NCBI GenBank assembly: GCA_036745875.1
Contig: DAIOFH010000044.1
Location: forward strand, 1 to 27,839
Origin: DAIOFH01 sp036745875
Lineage (GTDB): Bacteria > Planctomycetota > SZUA-567
Reading direction: 5' to 3'
DNA length: 27,839 nt
Both the position numbers and the translations under genes were made by a program. The number at the start of each line of letters is the position of its first letter. The stretch's first letter is position 1. The notes beneath the pieces are model-generated. The model was not told the origin of the DNA. It saw nothing but the letters and a program-made list of their open reading frames with translations, and made no database searches. This document shows positions 15,224 through 23,345 of this stretch, piece by piece.

Positions 15224-15791
15224 TTTCTTCTCCCATTGGCGGGAAAAACGCTTCTTTGATGCAGGTCGCCAGGCCAAGCTTCAATATTTCAATTGGGACA
15301 AACGGGATCGCGCCGATGAGAAATGCGCTCCGCCACGAATCAATAACCAGCATATGCAGCCACACTGCGCCAATGGCCAACGTGACGCAACTGCCGACAA
15401 GGCCGGCGACAATCATGGCTAGCACGCGTCGCCGCCTCCCTCCACCCACCCTCGCCGCCAACCCGCAGATGACGGCAGAGGCGGCAAACCCGAAAAAATA
15501 CCCGGCTGTCGGGGCGATGAGCGTGGCAGGCCCCGCCCTTCCCCTGCCAAATACCGGCAGGCCGATACACCCGGCGGCCAAATACAATACCAGCGCATAA
15601 AAAGCCCGCCGCGGTCCCAGGCAAAACCCGGTAAGCATCACCATCATCGATTGCATGGTGAAGTGCGTCGGACCCATGGGAATGACAATATATGCGCCCA
15701 CCGCGAGGAGGGCGGAAAACATGGCGGTGCGGGTCAAGGCATGGGTTCGCTCGAGAGGCGATGAAGTAGTGTGCATAGTCTGGCCCGGCAT
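15216..15791 (-). CDS. bioY: Biotin ECF transporter substrate-binding subunit BioY
   Basis: Integral membrane S component that captures biotin, 191 aa. The start at 15791 follows AGGA at proper spacing; the ATG at 15776 is an alternative and the one at 15872 lacks support. About six hydrophobic segments are seen. Family features include the early Thr-Ala-Met-Phe-Ser-Ala-Leu-Leu-Ala block, Pro-Met-Gly-Pro-Thr-His-Phe-Thr-Met-Gln, the Leu-Gly-Pro-Arg-Arg-Ala block, Gly-Leu-Pro-Val-Phe-Gly and Pro-Thr-Ala-Gly-Tyr-Phe. It overlaps the T component by 8 bases. No clear BirA-type operator or other biotin-responsive element was found upstream. Confidence 0.9.
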   Translation of the reverse strand: MPGQTMHTTSSPLERTHALTRTAMFSALLAVGAYIVIPMGPTHFTMQSMMVMLTGFCLGPRRAFYALVLYLAAGCIGLPVFGRGRAGPATLIAPTAGYFFGFAASAVICGLAARVGGGRRRRVLAMIVAGLVGSCVTLAIGAVWLHMLVIDSWRSAFLIGAIPFVPIEILKLGLATCIKEAFFPPMGEENA

Positions 15792-16106
15792 TTTCGTCCT
15801 GTTCAGAATCGTACTATCATACCGACCAACGCCGGCATCCAGCGGGAGTCTGGCAAAGGAACGAATCCACATTCATGCCAGCGTTTTTCAGCGCGATAAA
15901 ACCGACATCGTTCCCGACGTTCACCGTGATGACAGTGGGTTGTGAATCATGATGCTGTACTGGATAACCTATTGTCCTACTGCGGAGTATCCATATCCTC
16001 GCGGAATATTATATGACTATCCCCGCCGATGTCGATATGTTCCTTGACCGAGACAGCATGGCATATACAATCATTCGGGTTATTATTTCGATAAATCGGA
16101 TAAACA
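15792..16106. other. Divergent intergenic region between bioY and bioM
   Basis: The 315 bases separate the two halves of the biotin transporter. A rightward promoter is seen at 16044-16071. No clear leftward promoter, BirA-type operator (TTGTAAAC dyad) or riboswitch was recognised. The stretch has no convincing ORF other than the upstream extension of the bioY frame. Confidence 0.4.
16044..16071 (+). promoter_or_regulatory. Possible sigma-70 promoter of bioM-dedA
   Basis: TTGACC (16044-16049) and TACAAT (16066-16071) are separated by 16 bases. The predicted start near 16078 gives a leader of about 30 bases. Confidence 0.5.
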
Positions 16107-16844
16107 ATGGCAGATTTTTTGTTGCGCGCGGCTGACGTCAATTATTCCTATCCCGGACGCGGACGAGCGATTTCCAATATAAACGCATCATTCAGCACCG
16201 GCCTTACGCTGCTTGTCGGAGCCAACGCCAGCGGCAAATCGACATTGCTCAGGCTGTTGTCCGGCCTGGTCGCGACGGAAAGCGGCGCCTTCGTCGACGA
16301 AAACGGCAGTGCGCTGACTGGCGAGACCTTGTGGAAAATGAGCCGCCTCGTCATCCAGGACGCCGATCCGCAAATACTCGGGGCCACCGTTGCCGAAGAC
16401 GTGAACCTTGGCAAGGCAACGTCAAACCTCAATAACCGCTTCGACTCCGAATGCCAGCGGCTCCTCGCCAGGTTCGGCTTGAAAGGCAACTGGGCCGCGC
16501 CGGTGGAAACGCTCTCTTTCGGGCAGAAGAGAAAACTCAACCTGATGAACGCCATGCTGGCGGGACCGAAATTGCTGCTTCTGGACGAGCCGTTCGAAGG
16601 GCTCGACTATCCGTCCTCCAGGGAACTCAGGGAATTTATCGCGGAAAACAGGGCGGCCGGGATAGGGCAAATCATATCGACCCATGACCTGGAACCGGTG
16701 ATCGCCCTCGCCGACTGGCTGGTCGTCATGCGTCAGGGGGACAGCGCAGTGGAAGGCCGTCCCTATGAATTGCTGCCGAATCTTGACAAATGGTCTGTAC
16801 GTCCTCCCGGACGGGGATGGACAATAGATAAGGAAGAAAAATAA
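16107..16844 (+). CDS. bioM: ECF transporter ATPase (BioM/EcfA-like)
   Basis: ABC-type ATPase of 245 aa that should power the biotin transporter. Walker A is GANASGKST (residues 38-46), the signature is Leu-Ser-Phe-Gly-Gln (about 136-140) and Walker B Leu-Leu-Leu-Leu-Asp-Glu-Pro (about 156-162). A Q-loop (Val-Ile-Gln-Asp-Ala-Asp-Pro-Gln-Ile, typical of CbiO/EcfA proteins) and the switch His (Ser-Thr-His-Asp) are visible. It is transcribed away from bioY-bioN, which together form a full three-part system. The ribosome binding site is weak (GGATAA). The stop overlaps the ATG of the DedA gene. Service to a different S component in the genome cannot be excluded. Confidence 0.87.
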   Translation: MADFLLRAADVNYSYPGRGRAISNINASFSTGLTLLVGANASGKSTLLRLLSGLVATESGAFVDENGSALTGETLWKMSRLVIQDADPQILGATVAEDVNLGKATSNLNNRFDSECQRLLARFGLKGNWAAPVETLSFGQKRKLNLMNAMLAGPKLLLLDEPFEGLDYPSSRELREFIAENRAAGIGQIISTHDLEPVIALADWLVVMRQGDSAVEGRPYELLPNLDKWSVRPPGRGWTIDKEEK

Positions 16845-17527
16845 TGTGGGATTCACTCAAGGCATATGCGGCGCAAATTGCCGGATTTCTCATGACCTGG
16901 ACCAGCGTGTTCTGCGTCTGGCTGGCCGAGACCGTTCTGGCGTTGGGCTATCCCGGCATCATCTTCCTGATGGCGATTGAAAGCTCCTTCATCCCCTTCC
17001 CCAGCGAGCTGGTGATGCCGCCGGCCGGATACCTGATCCACGAAGGCCAGATGACCTGGCTCGGCGTCATCGCATCGGGCCTGGCCGGATCGATGATCGG
17101 CGCGTACTTCAATTACTACCTCGCCCTCTGGCTCGGCCGCCCCTTCTTCATCCGCTACGGCAGATATTTCTTCGTCAGCGAGGAAAGCATCGACAAGGCG
17201 GAAAAGTTTTTCGCCAACCATGGCGAAATCACCATCTTTGTCGGCCGCCTCATCCCGGTGATACGCCAGCTCATCAGCCTCCCGGCGGGCATCGCCAGGA
17301 TGAATATCTGGAAGTTCACCTTCTACACCCTCATCGGCGCAGGCATCTGGATGTTCATCCTCACCTATGTCGGCTACCAGGTAGGCAAAAACGCGGAGTT
17401 GCTGCAGGAGTATCTCCACAGCGCCGTCATCTGGGTGCTGATACTGGTCGCCGTGGTCGTGGTCGGCTATGTGAAGCTGTCACCGAAATTGCGGCGCAAA
17501 AAAGCTGCGGAAAACCACAATGACTGA
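16844..17527 (+). CDS. DedA/SNARE-associated family membrane protein
   Basis: Inner-membrane protein of 227 aa from the DedA family; some members recycle undecaprenyl phosphate or phospholipids across the membrane. Five or more hydrophobic segments are seen. Family features are Glu-Ser-Ser-Phe-Ile-Pro-Phe-Pro-Ser-Glu near residue 47, Gly-Ala-Tyr-Phe-Asn-Tyr-Tyr, and Phe-Val-Gly-Arg-Leu-Ile-Pro-Val-Ile-Arg-Gln followed by Leu-Pro-Ala-Gly. Its ATG overlaps the bioM stop (TAATG), and its own stop overlaps the next ATG by 8 bases, so bioM, dedA and the acetyltransferase form one operon. The link to biotin uptake is positional only. Confidence 0.88.
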   Translation: MWDSLKAYAAQIAGFLMTWTSVFCVWLAETVLALGYPGIIFLMAIESSFIPFPSELVMPPAGYLIHEGQMTWLGVIASGLAGSMIGAYFNYYLALWLGRPFFIRYGRYFFVSEESIDKAEKFFANHGEITIFVGRLIPVIRQLISLPAGIARMNIWKFTFYTLIGAGIWMFILTYVGYQVGKNAELLQEYLHSAVIWVLILVAVVVVGYVKLSPKLRRKKAAENHND

Positions 17528-18117
17528 AAAAGAAAAAATGTATGCCGGCGTGTTGTACGACGCCAATTATGACCAGGAGATCCTGGCCGACAGGACCAGG
17601 GCCAAGGAACTTTGCTACGACTACAACCACCTGCGCCCCGGCGAGCATGACGAGCGCGCGGCTGTGCTGAAAAAACTCCTTGGTTCCGTCGGCGCGAACT
17701 GCGTCATCGAACCGAATTTCCAATGCGATTATGGATATAATATCACGGTCGGCGACAATTTCGCCAGCAACCATAATCTGGTGATCCTCGACGGCGGCAA
17801 GGCGACGTTCGGCAACTCCGTTTTTATCGGGCCGAACTGCGGTTTCTATACGGCAGGCCATCCCCTTGACGCCGAACGGCGCATCCGGGGCTTGGAATAT
17901 GCCTACCTACCCTATCACAGTGGAAGACAACGCATGGATAGGAGGAAATGTCGCGGTCATGCCCGGGGTTTCTATTGGTGAGGGTGCGGTGATTGCCGCG
18001 GGGAGCGTGGTCAGGCGTTCCATCCCTGCGGGAGTCCTCGCGGCAGGCAATCCATGCCGCGTCATACGCGTCTTGGGGAAAGAGGAACGGGAGCGGACGG
18101 GGTTCCGGCCGCGCTAG
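17520..18117 (+). pseudogene. Maltose O-acetyltransferase-like gene with a 4-bp duplication frameshift
   Basis: Hexapeptide-repeat (left-handed beta-helix) sugar O-acetyltransferase of the Maa/NodL/LacA type. The first frame (17520-17981) encodes the N-terminal helical domain and the repeats to the catalytic Ala-Gly-His-Pro-Leu-Asp, then runs out of family character after Gly-Leu-Glu-Tyr-Ala. The rest (Pro-Ile-Thr-Val-Glu-Asp-Asn-Ala-Trp-Ile-Gly-Gly, then Pro-Gly-Val-Ser-Ile-Gly, ending 18117) is in another frame. The break is at 17902-17909, where CCTA occurs twice in tandem. Removing one copy restores an unbroken protein of about 197 aa. The loss looks recent, since both halves are intact; a sequencing error or phase variation remains possible. 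The ATG overlaps the DedA gene by 8 bases. Confidence 0.85.
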
Positions 18118-18149
18118 TGTATTTTTAGAGTTTTCGTGGTAATAAGAAG

Positions 18150-19904
18150 TTAGTTGCCGTTACTCGGACGCATGTCGTCAATGCGCAGTTCCAGCCGCGC
18201 CGGCGAGTAGAATGTGTTCAGGGCGGGCGTAAAGACAATGTCGATAGGCCCCCTGCCGACGGATTCGAGAAGCGGGAGAAGGTCGATGTTGTTGAACACC
18301 ACCGCCCGGTAGGCGACGCCCGCCTGCGCCACATTGAAGTGAAAATGCTGCTTCTGCGCGCCCATCAATTGCGGCGAGCCGACAGCCCTTACGCCGCGCG
18401 CCATGAACTTCGGCTCCGGATTCCCCTGCCCAAGCGGACGCAGCAGTTCGAGCTCTGAAATCAGGTTGAAATTGACGTCGGCGAGGCTGATCTCCAGGTC
18501 AACGTTCAGCGTCGGCGTGATGTTCTTTTTCTTTATCTGCCGCGCGCATTCCCGGAAAAACGATTCCCGCAAACCCGCGACCTCGGTCTTCGCCACCGTA
18601 AAGCCGGCCGCCAGCTCATGACCGCCGAAGGTGAGAAGGTATTGCTGCGAGTTGGCCATGGCCTGGTACAAGTTCAGGCCGCCGACGGAGCGGGCCGAGC
18701 CACGGCCCTTTTCGTTGCCGAGAGGGAACGAGACCACCGCCGACGGCTTGTTGAATATCTCGGTCAACCGTCCGGCGACAATGCCTATGACCCCTTCATG
18801 CCAGCCTTCCTTGGCGACCAGGATCGCCGAATCGTTGGCCAGGTCGTGGGTGTTTTCCACCTCGCGCGCCGCTTCCTCGAGAATGGTCTGGCACAGGGCC
18901 TGCCGTTCGGCGTTTTGCTTGTCCAATTGTTCGGCAAGGCTTTTGGCGCGCGTCGGGTCGTCTTCGATAAGGAGTTCCAGAGACAGGTCGGCATTGCCCA
19001 TGCGCCCCGCCGCGTTCAGGCGCGGGGAAAGGGAAAACGCAATGCTCCTGGAAGTCAATTCGCCAATCCCGAGGCGGCACAGGTCAAGGAGCGCGGTAAT
19101 TCCAGGGGAAGAGTTGTGCATCATCTTCAGGCCGAACGCCACCGCTGCGCGGTTTTCCCCGACCAGCGGCGCGACATCGGCGATAGTGCCGATAGCCACC
19201 AGCGGCAGCAGGGACAAGAGAGTCTTCTGCCGCAGCGGACCCACCTTCGGCGATTCGGAAAGGGTCTCATACAGCGCCCAGGCGAGCTTGAAAGCGACGC
19301 CCACGCCGGTAAGTTCGCGGAACGGGTATTTGGAATCGCTCCTCTTCGGGTTGAGGACGGCATAGGCGTCCGGAGGCAGTTCGCGGTCGCCAGGTTCATG
19401 GTGGTCGGTGACGATGACGTCGATGCCGTTTTCGCGGAGGGCTTTTATGTTTTCATGTTCGGAGGTGCCGCAGTCGACGGTAACGACAAGTTCAATTCCG
19501 TCCGCCACCGCTTTTTTAACAAACTCGGGAGAAATGCCGTAACCTTCCTCGAAACGGGAGGGGAGACGGTAATCGAGGCTGTGGCCGACTGCGCGGCAAG
19601 CGCGGATCAATACGGCGCAGGCGGTGACGCCATCGGTGTCGTAGTCGCCGTAGACAACCGCCTTCTGCCGTTTTTGCACCGCCTCGGCAAGCCGGGCTGC
19701 GGCACGGTCCATATCATCCATTTCCCAAGGAGAAATGAGATTCTTCAGGGACGGCTTCAGAAAAGCGGCGACATTTTCCAACGCGGGAGGATCGACTCGT
19801 TGGGCAATGACAGCTGCGGTTATCTCTGAAATGCTAAATTCTTGGGCTATTTCCCTGGCAACTTCTCCGGGGTTTGGTCTTGTCAGCCATTGGGCCGAGG
19901 CCAC
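18150..19904 (-). CDS. recJ: Single-strand-specific exonuclease RecJ
   Basis: 5'-to-3' single-strand DNA exonuclease of recombination and mismatch repair. DHH-family phosphoesterase motifs are clear: Tyr-Gly-Asp-Tyr-Asp-Thr-Asp-Gly, Val-Asp-Cys-Gly-Thr-Ser, Val-Thr-Asp-His-His-Glu-Pro and, further on, Leu-Asn-Ala-Ala-Gly-Arg-Met-Gly. The DHHA1 motif Phe-Gly-Gly-His-Glu-Leu-Ala-Ala-Gly and the C-terminal OB domain (Gly-Gln-Gly-Asn-Pro-Glu-Pro) follow. The start is uncertain. The GTG at 19904 has GGAG 6 bases upstream; the ATG at 19910 and the TTG at 19925 are in frame but lack a spaced ribosome binding site. Length is about 584-591 aa, normal for the family. It follows exbB-exbD on the same strand. 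Confidence 0.95.
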   Translation of the reverse strand: MASAQWLTRPNPGEVAREIAQEFSISEITAAVIAQRVDPPALENVAAFLKPSLKNLISPWEMDDMDRAAARLAEAVQKRQKAVVYGDYDTDGVTACAVLIRACRAVGHSLDYRLPSRFEEGYGISPEFVKKAVADGIELVVTVDCGTSEHENIKALRENGIDVIVTDHHEPGDRELPPDAYAVLNPKRSDSKYPFRELTGVGVAFKLAWALYETLSESPKVGPLRQKTLLSLLPLVAIGTIADVAPLVGENRAAVAFGLKMMHNSSPGITALLDLCRLGIGELTSRSIAFSLSPRLNAAGRMGNADLSLELLIEDDPTRAKSLAEQLDKQNAERQALCQTILEEAAREVENTHDLANDSAILVAKEGWHEGVIGIVAGRLTEIFNKPSAVVSFPLGNEKGRGSARSVGGLNLYQAMANSQQYLLTFGGHELAAGFTVAKTEVAGLRESFFRECARQIKKKNITPTLNVDLEISLADVNFNLISELELLRPLGQGNPEPKFMARGVRAVGSPQLMGAQKQHFHFNVAQAGVAYRAVVFNNIDLLPLLESVGRGPIDIVFTPALNTFYSPARLELRIDDMRPSNGN

Positions 19905-19986
19905 AGGCATCTCCAATACAATCAATCGAAAAAAAATATACTAATGATTTGATTGTAGAAGATTTTAACCCCAGAAGCAAGAACCA

Positions 19987-20013
19987 TGTGGGAGAAATCA
20001 CAATTTTCCCACA
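19987..20013. other. Hairpin between exbD and recJ
   Basis: TGTGGGAGAAAT pairs with ATTTTCCCACA, an 11-bp stem with one bulged G and a CACA loop. It lies downstream of exbD and upstream of recJ. No T-run follows on either strand, so it may be a regulatory or processing site rather than a terminator. Confidence 0.4.
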
Positions 20014-20098
20014 AGCGAGTGCCTGAATATGTTGCAGAAGGAAATCTCATCGGACTTCAAAGCCGGAAAAAAATAAAAACGACGTCCCTGATCCGCCC

Positions 20099-20512
20099 CT
20101 ATTGCCGGGTGCGGATCGTCACTTTCTGCTGTTTCGCCCTGGCGGCTGCGTCGAGGGCTTCCACTACATTGCCGTGCATGGCTTCCTTGTCGCCGTGGAT
20201 GACCAGGACTATCTTGTCGCCGACGGGGTCTCCCGCTTCTTCACGGGCTTTGACAATGGCCTGTTCGAGGTCGGCGACCTTGACTTCGGTGTCTTCGAGG
20301 TAAATCCTGCCGTCCGATGTGACTGTCAGGTTGATCGCTTCGACCTTGGGCGCTTCCTTGGCGCTGGCCTGGGGGAGGTCGACGGGGATGCCGCCTTCCG
20401 GCTCGAAGCGGGCTGCAAGCATGATGAAGATTACCAGCAAAAACATGCAGTCGATGAGTGGCGTCATGTTGATCGGCGTTGCAGAGTTTTTGCGCCTGGG
20501 AAGAAATTTCAT
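20099..20512 (-). CDS. exbD: ExbD/TolR-family proton-motive-force coupling protein
   Basis: Inner-membrane protein of 137 aa with one N-terminal helix and a periplasmic domain. It works with an ExbB-type proton channel to energise outer-membrane transport or envelope constriction. The essential membrane Asp is Asp21 in Thr-Pro-Leu-Ile-Asp-Cys-Met-Phe. The cytoplasmic start is Arg/Lys-rich, as usual. It begins 3 bases after the exbB stop. ExbD and TolR cannot be firmly separated by sequence alone; no TonB, TolA, TolB or Pal gene is nearby. Confidence 0.9.
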   Translation of the reverse strand: MKFLPRRKNSATPINMTPLIDCMFLLVIFIMLAARFEPEGGIPVDLPQASAKEAPKVEAINLTVTSDGRIYLEDTEVKVADLEQAIVKAREEAGDPVGDKIVLVIHGDKEAMHGNVVEALDAAARAKQQKVTIRTRQ

Positions 20513-20515
20513 CTG

Positions 20516-21208
20516 TTAGGCTTTCTTCTCTCTGGCCGACACAAGGTCTTCGGGGGAATCGTTGCGGTTCAAACGTTGGAGCCGGGACAAAAGGAGGAAG
20601 GCGTATTCCTCCATCATCAATACCAGATCCTCGACCCGCCGAGTGAAATAGACATAGGCGATGTAGGCCGGGATGGCGATGACGAGGCCGGCGATGGTGG
20701 TGATAAGCGCTTCGCCGATGCCGCCGGAAATGGCGCTGATTTCCTTCACCCCGGCTTCGCGGATAGACATCATCATGTTGAACATGCCGGTGACGGTGCC
20801 GAGGAGACCAAGGAGGGTGGAGATTCCGGAAACGACCTCCAGCGCCAATGTCCCCTTGGAAAGGTCATGGGCTGCACGGCGTCCAGCTCCTTCGACGATG
20901 GACTCGGCTTCCGCGCGGGGAAGATGGCGGCTGATGATTACGGAAGCGAGAATTTCCGCGAAAGGGCCGCCTTCGCGCCGGCAGACCTGCTCCGCCGTCT
21001 CACAGTCGCGCTCGTCGTCGAGGGATTCGGCGACGGCGACGAGGGAGCGGCTCATCACCGCTTTCCGGCGCAGGGTTATCAGGCAGTAGATGGTGTAGGT
21101 CAGGCCGATAACCGCCGTCAGGAGGAGAACATACATGACCGGACCGCCCTGTTCGAAAAGGGTCGGGTCGGCCATGTGCGACAACGGGTTTTCCAGTGTG
21201 GTGTCCAT
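20516..21208 (-). CDS. exbB: ExbB/TolQ/MotA-family proton channel
   Basis: Inner-membrane proton-channel subunit of 230 aa that pairs with the ExbD protein encoded next. The start at 21208 was chosen because CGGAG precedes it; an in-frame ATG four codons upstream has no ribosome binding site. A first membrane helix is near residues 20-45 (Val-Met-Tyr-Val-Leu-Leu-Leu-Thr-Ala-Val-Ile-Gly), a long cytoplasmic part follows, and two helices lie near 115-150 and 155-185. These carry the family motifs Gly-Leu-Leu-Gly-Thr-Val-Thr-Gly-Met and Ala-Leu-Ile-Thr-Thr-Ile-Ala-Gly-Leu. It lies downstream of a periplasmic amidase, so a role in envelope work is as likely as iron-siderophore uptake. Confidence 0.92.
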   Translation of the reverse strand: MDTTLENPLSHMADPTLFEQGGPVMYVLLLTAVIGLTYTIYCLITLRRKAVMSRSLVAVAESLDDERDCETAEQVCRREGGPFAEILASVIISRHLPRAEAESIVEGAGRRAAHDLSKGTLALEVVSGISTLLGLLGTVTGMFNMMMSIREAGVKEISAISGGIGEALITTIAGLVIAIPAYIAYVYFTRRVEDLVLMMEEYAFLLLSRLQRLNRNDSPEDLVSAREKKA

Positions 21209-21348
21209 AATGCTCCGCATAAATCAGGGTAAAACGCACAACCCGGAATTGTGGAAACGGGGAAAGATCCAGGCGTAGAAGTATAGAAACAACTGTCAAC
21301 CGCCCGTCGCCATCCAGCGGACGGATCGGCGAATTTCGATCGCGGTTA

Positions 21349-22218
21349 CTATTTATTTCCCTGCAGGTACCCGACTATGCCTTCCGCTAGCGCGAGGGAA
21401 GTCATGTCGCGCCAGGAGGGCGTGGACATTTTGCGCGCAGTCTGGTAGTTACTGAGAAAACCAACCTCAACCAGCACGGCCGGGCAGAAATATGTTTCCC
21501 TCAGCACCGCCAGGTTGCCCGGTTTTATGCCGCGATCCCTGTCCCCCAGTTTGGTGACAAGACTTTTTTGCATACTGGCGGCCAGGATCGGGCCCTCGGC
21601 GCGGCAGACGCGGGTCAGGGATTCCAGCTGCTGCCTGCTCTGGGTTTTGTCCCGGCCGGTAACGCTGTAGCGGGCAAGGGCCTTTCGGCATTGTTCGTCG
21701 TCGGAGAATTGTTTCGAGAGAATATATGTCTCAATTCCCGTCGCCTGCGGATTTTGCGCCGACGCGTTGCAGTGGATGGAGATAAAGACCGCGTTCGGGT
21801 TTTTATTGGCGAAGGCGCTCCGTTCAGCGAGCGGGACAAAAACATCGGTCTGCCGCGTCATCCTGACATTCACGCCCATGGCCTGAAGACGCTGGGCGGT
21901 TCGCTTCGCCAGGTCGAGGGTGATATCCTTTTCGGCAAGGCCGAAATAATTCGCACCCAGGTTGTCGCCGCCGTGCCCGGCGTCGAGGATGACAACCCGC
22001 CCGGCCACTGGTTGCCACGCGGGTGCGGGCTGCTGATATTGCGGAACCGGCACAGGGGCGGCATAGTCCGTCGCCGCCGCGGGCGCCGCCGGAGACGGCG
22101 TATTTGCAGAGACGGAGGCTTCCTGGCGCTCTGCCAGTTCCGGCTGGGCCAACTCGGGGCAGCCGGTGAAAGCGACGCAGGCAAAGAGCGCAAGAAACAA
22201 GACAAGCAGTTTTTTCAT
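21349..22218 (-). CDS. Lipoprotein N-acetylmuramoyl-L-alanine amidase (Amidase_3)
   Basis: Zinc amidase that cuts the bond between N-acetylmuramic acid and L-alanine in peptidoglycan. It is 289 aa. The N-terminus is a lipoprotein signal with lipobox Phe-Thr-Gly-Cys (Cys at residue 19), followed by a Pro/Ala-rich linker to about residue 65. The catalytic domain begins Val-Val-Ile-Leu-Asp-Ala-Gly-His-Gly-Gly. Zinc ligands are that His, the Glu of Pro-Leu-Ala-Glu-Arg and the His of Ser-Ile-His-Cys-Asn. The catalytic Glu is in Leu-Val-Glu-Val-Gly-Phe-Leu-Ser-Asn. AmiC-type AMIN or LysM domains are absent. It begins 16 bases after the sugar kinase gene, so the two are probably co-transcribed. Confidence 0.92.
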   Translation of the reverse strand: MKKLLVLFLALFACVAFTGCPELAQPELAERQEASVSANTPSPAAPAAATDYAAPVPVPQYQQPAPAWQPVAGRVVILDAGHGGDNLGANYFGLAEKDITLDLAKRTAQRLQAMGVNVRMTRQTDVFVPLAERSAFANKNPNAVFISIHCNASAQNPQATGIETYILSKQFSDDEQCRKALARYSVTGRDKTQSRQQLESLTRVCRAEGPILAASMQKSLVTKLGDRDRGIKPGNLAVLRETYFCPAVLVEVGFLSNYQTARKMSTPSWRDMTSLALAEGIVGYLQGNK

Positions 22219-22234
22219 GCGGACGATTCTCAGA

Positions 22235-23146
22235 TTAAAGAAGAGAGGTCATTTTGGCGAACTCGTTGGCGCGCGCCTTGACCTTGGTCCCGGTGACCTT
22301 GGTCAAACCGGCGAGCGCGACGCCTTCGCAGGCGTAGCTGGCGACGGCGGTGGCGTTGACAATCGCTTTCTTGAGGGACTTGAGGTCGACCTTGCCGAGC
22401 TTGTCCAGCGTGGCGACGAAGCCGCCGGCGAAACAGTCACCCGCGCCCGTGGGATCGGCAACCTTGACCAGGGGATAAGCAGGGAAGGGATAAATCTTGT
22501 CCTTGAAAGCCAGAAGGCCGCCGTGTTCGCCTTTCTTCACCACCAGGAATTCGAGTTTATATTTCTTACGCATGGCGGCGGCTGCGGGCACGAGGTTGTC
22601 GTCGCCGGCGATCAGTTTGATTTCCGTGTCGTTGACGATCATGCCCTGGCAGCGGCGGATAAGCTTGTCTAATTCCTTGCGGCTTTCCTGGATGTATATT
22701 TCGATCGTGTCGCAGATCGCGAGCGGCTTGCCGTTCATTTGGTCGAGGACTTTCATCTGGAGTTCGGGCTGCGAGCAGGCGAGGAATACGGTTTTGCCGT
22801 TGCGGTATTTTTCCGGAAGGATCGGATCGAAGGAGCCAAGAACACCGAAGTGCAGGGCGTCGGTGTCGCGGTTGTTCATATCCTTATGGTAGGTGCCGTG
22901 CCACTGGAAGGTTTTTTCGCCTTTGCGGATCTGCAGGCCGGTGAGGTCGGCTTTGCATTTCCTGAAGCCGTCGAGGTATTTTTTCGGGAAGTCGTCTCCG
23001 ACAACGCCGACGACCCGGACGGGGCTGAAAAAGTGCGCGCTGTGGATGAAATAGGTGCAGCTTCCGCCAGCGACATTGACATACTCTTTTTTGTCAGGCA
23101 TCCGCAACGTATCAAGGGCGATGGAACCAACGACCAGTACCGACAT
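22235..23146 (-). CDS. PfkB-family carbohydrate kinase
   Basis: Ribokinase-type sugar or nucleoside kinase of 303 aa. AAGGAG precedes the ATG at 23146. The N-terminal block Val-Val-Gly-Ser-Ile-Ala-Leu-Asp-Thr and Ala-Gly-Gly-Ser fit the first PfkB signature. The second signature, Asp-Pro-Thr-Gly-Ala-Gly-Asp-Cys-Phe-Ala-Gly-Gly-Phe (about residues 232-244), contains the anion hole and catalytic base (second Asp). The substrate is not clear. It is followed by the amidase gene, and no other sugar-metabolism gene is nearby to suggest a pathway. Confidence 0.9.
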   Translation of the reverse strand: MSVLVVGSIALDTLRMPDKKEYVNVAGGSCTYFIHSAHFFSPVRVVGVVGDDFPKKYLDGFRKCKADLTGLQIRKGEKTFQWHGTYHKDMNNRDTDALHFGVLGSFDPILPEKYRNGKTVFLACSQPELQMKVLDQMNGKPLAICDTIEIYIQESRKELDKLIRRCQGMIVNDTEIKLIAGDDNLVPAAAAMRKKYKLEFLVVKKGEHGGLLAFKDKIYPFPAYPLVKVADPTGAGDCFAGGFVATLDKLGKVDLKSLKKAIVNATAVASYACEGVALAGLTKVTGTKVKARANEFAKMTSLL

Positions 23147-23217
23147 ACCTTACTCCTTCATCAATTACATTGTTCGACAATACACAAAAAATATTCACTT
23201 CCGCCAATCAGACTTGG

Positions 23218-23255
23218 GGGAAGAGAGGAAGGACAATCTTCCCACTAAGCGGGAG
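23218..23255 (-). promoter_or_regulatory. Mutually exclusive hairpins in the sugar-kinase leader
   Basis: TCTTCCC (23237-23243) can pair with GGGAAGA (23218-23224) or with the downstream GGGAGA (about 23250-23255). These alternatives lie 70-110 bases upstream of the sugar-kinase start codon. They may be chance; no known riboswitch was recognised. Confidence 0.25.
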
Positions 23256-23279
23256 ATTATTCAAGGAGATTAATGAACA

Positions 23280-23309
23280 GGACGTCCAAATTGGCGTTTT
23301 TGGACGTCC
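23280..23309 (-). terminator. Hairpin after the membrane-anchored hypothetical gene
   Basis: A perfect 11-bp stem (23280-23290 with 23299-23309) with an 8-base loop lies 37 bases past the stop codon of the leftward hypothetical gene. No strong T-run follows, so termination is only probable. Confidence 0.45.
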
Positions 23310-23345
23310 CAGGGAGATGGGCAAATCTTTGCCGTCTATCAGGAT

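Noticed and set aside
15940..15975. Possible BirA operator (TTGTGAATC then GGATAACC)
   Set aside because: The half sites differ from the biotin operator at several positions and the spacing is not right.
18618..19829. A 403-codon rightward ORF opposite recJ
   Set aside because: Antisense of recJ in GC-rich DNA; no family features and no ribosome binding site.
20102..21232. A 376-codon rightward ORF opposite exbB and exbD
   Set aside because: It runs antisense across two well-supported genes and their junction; composition is that of a shadow frame.
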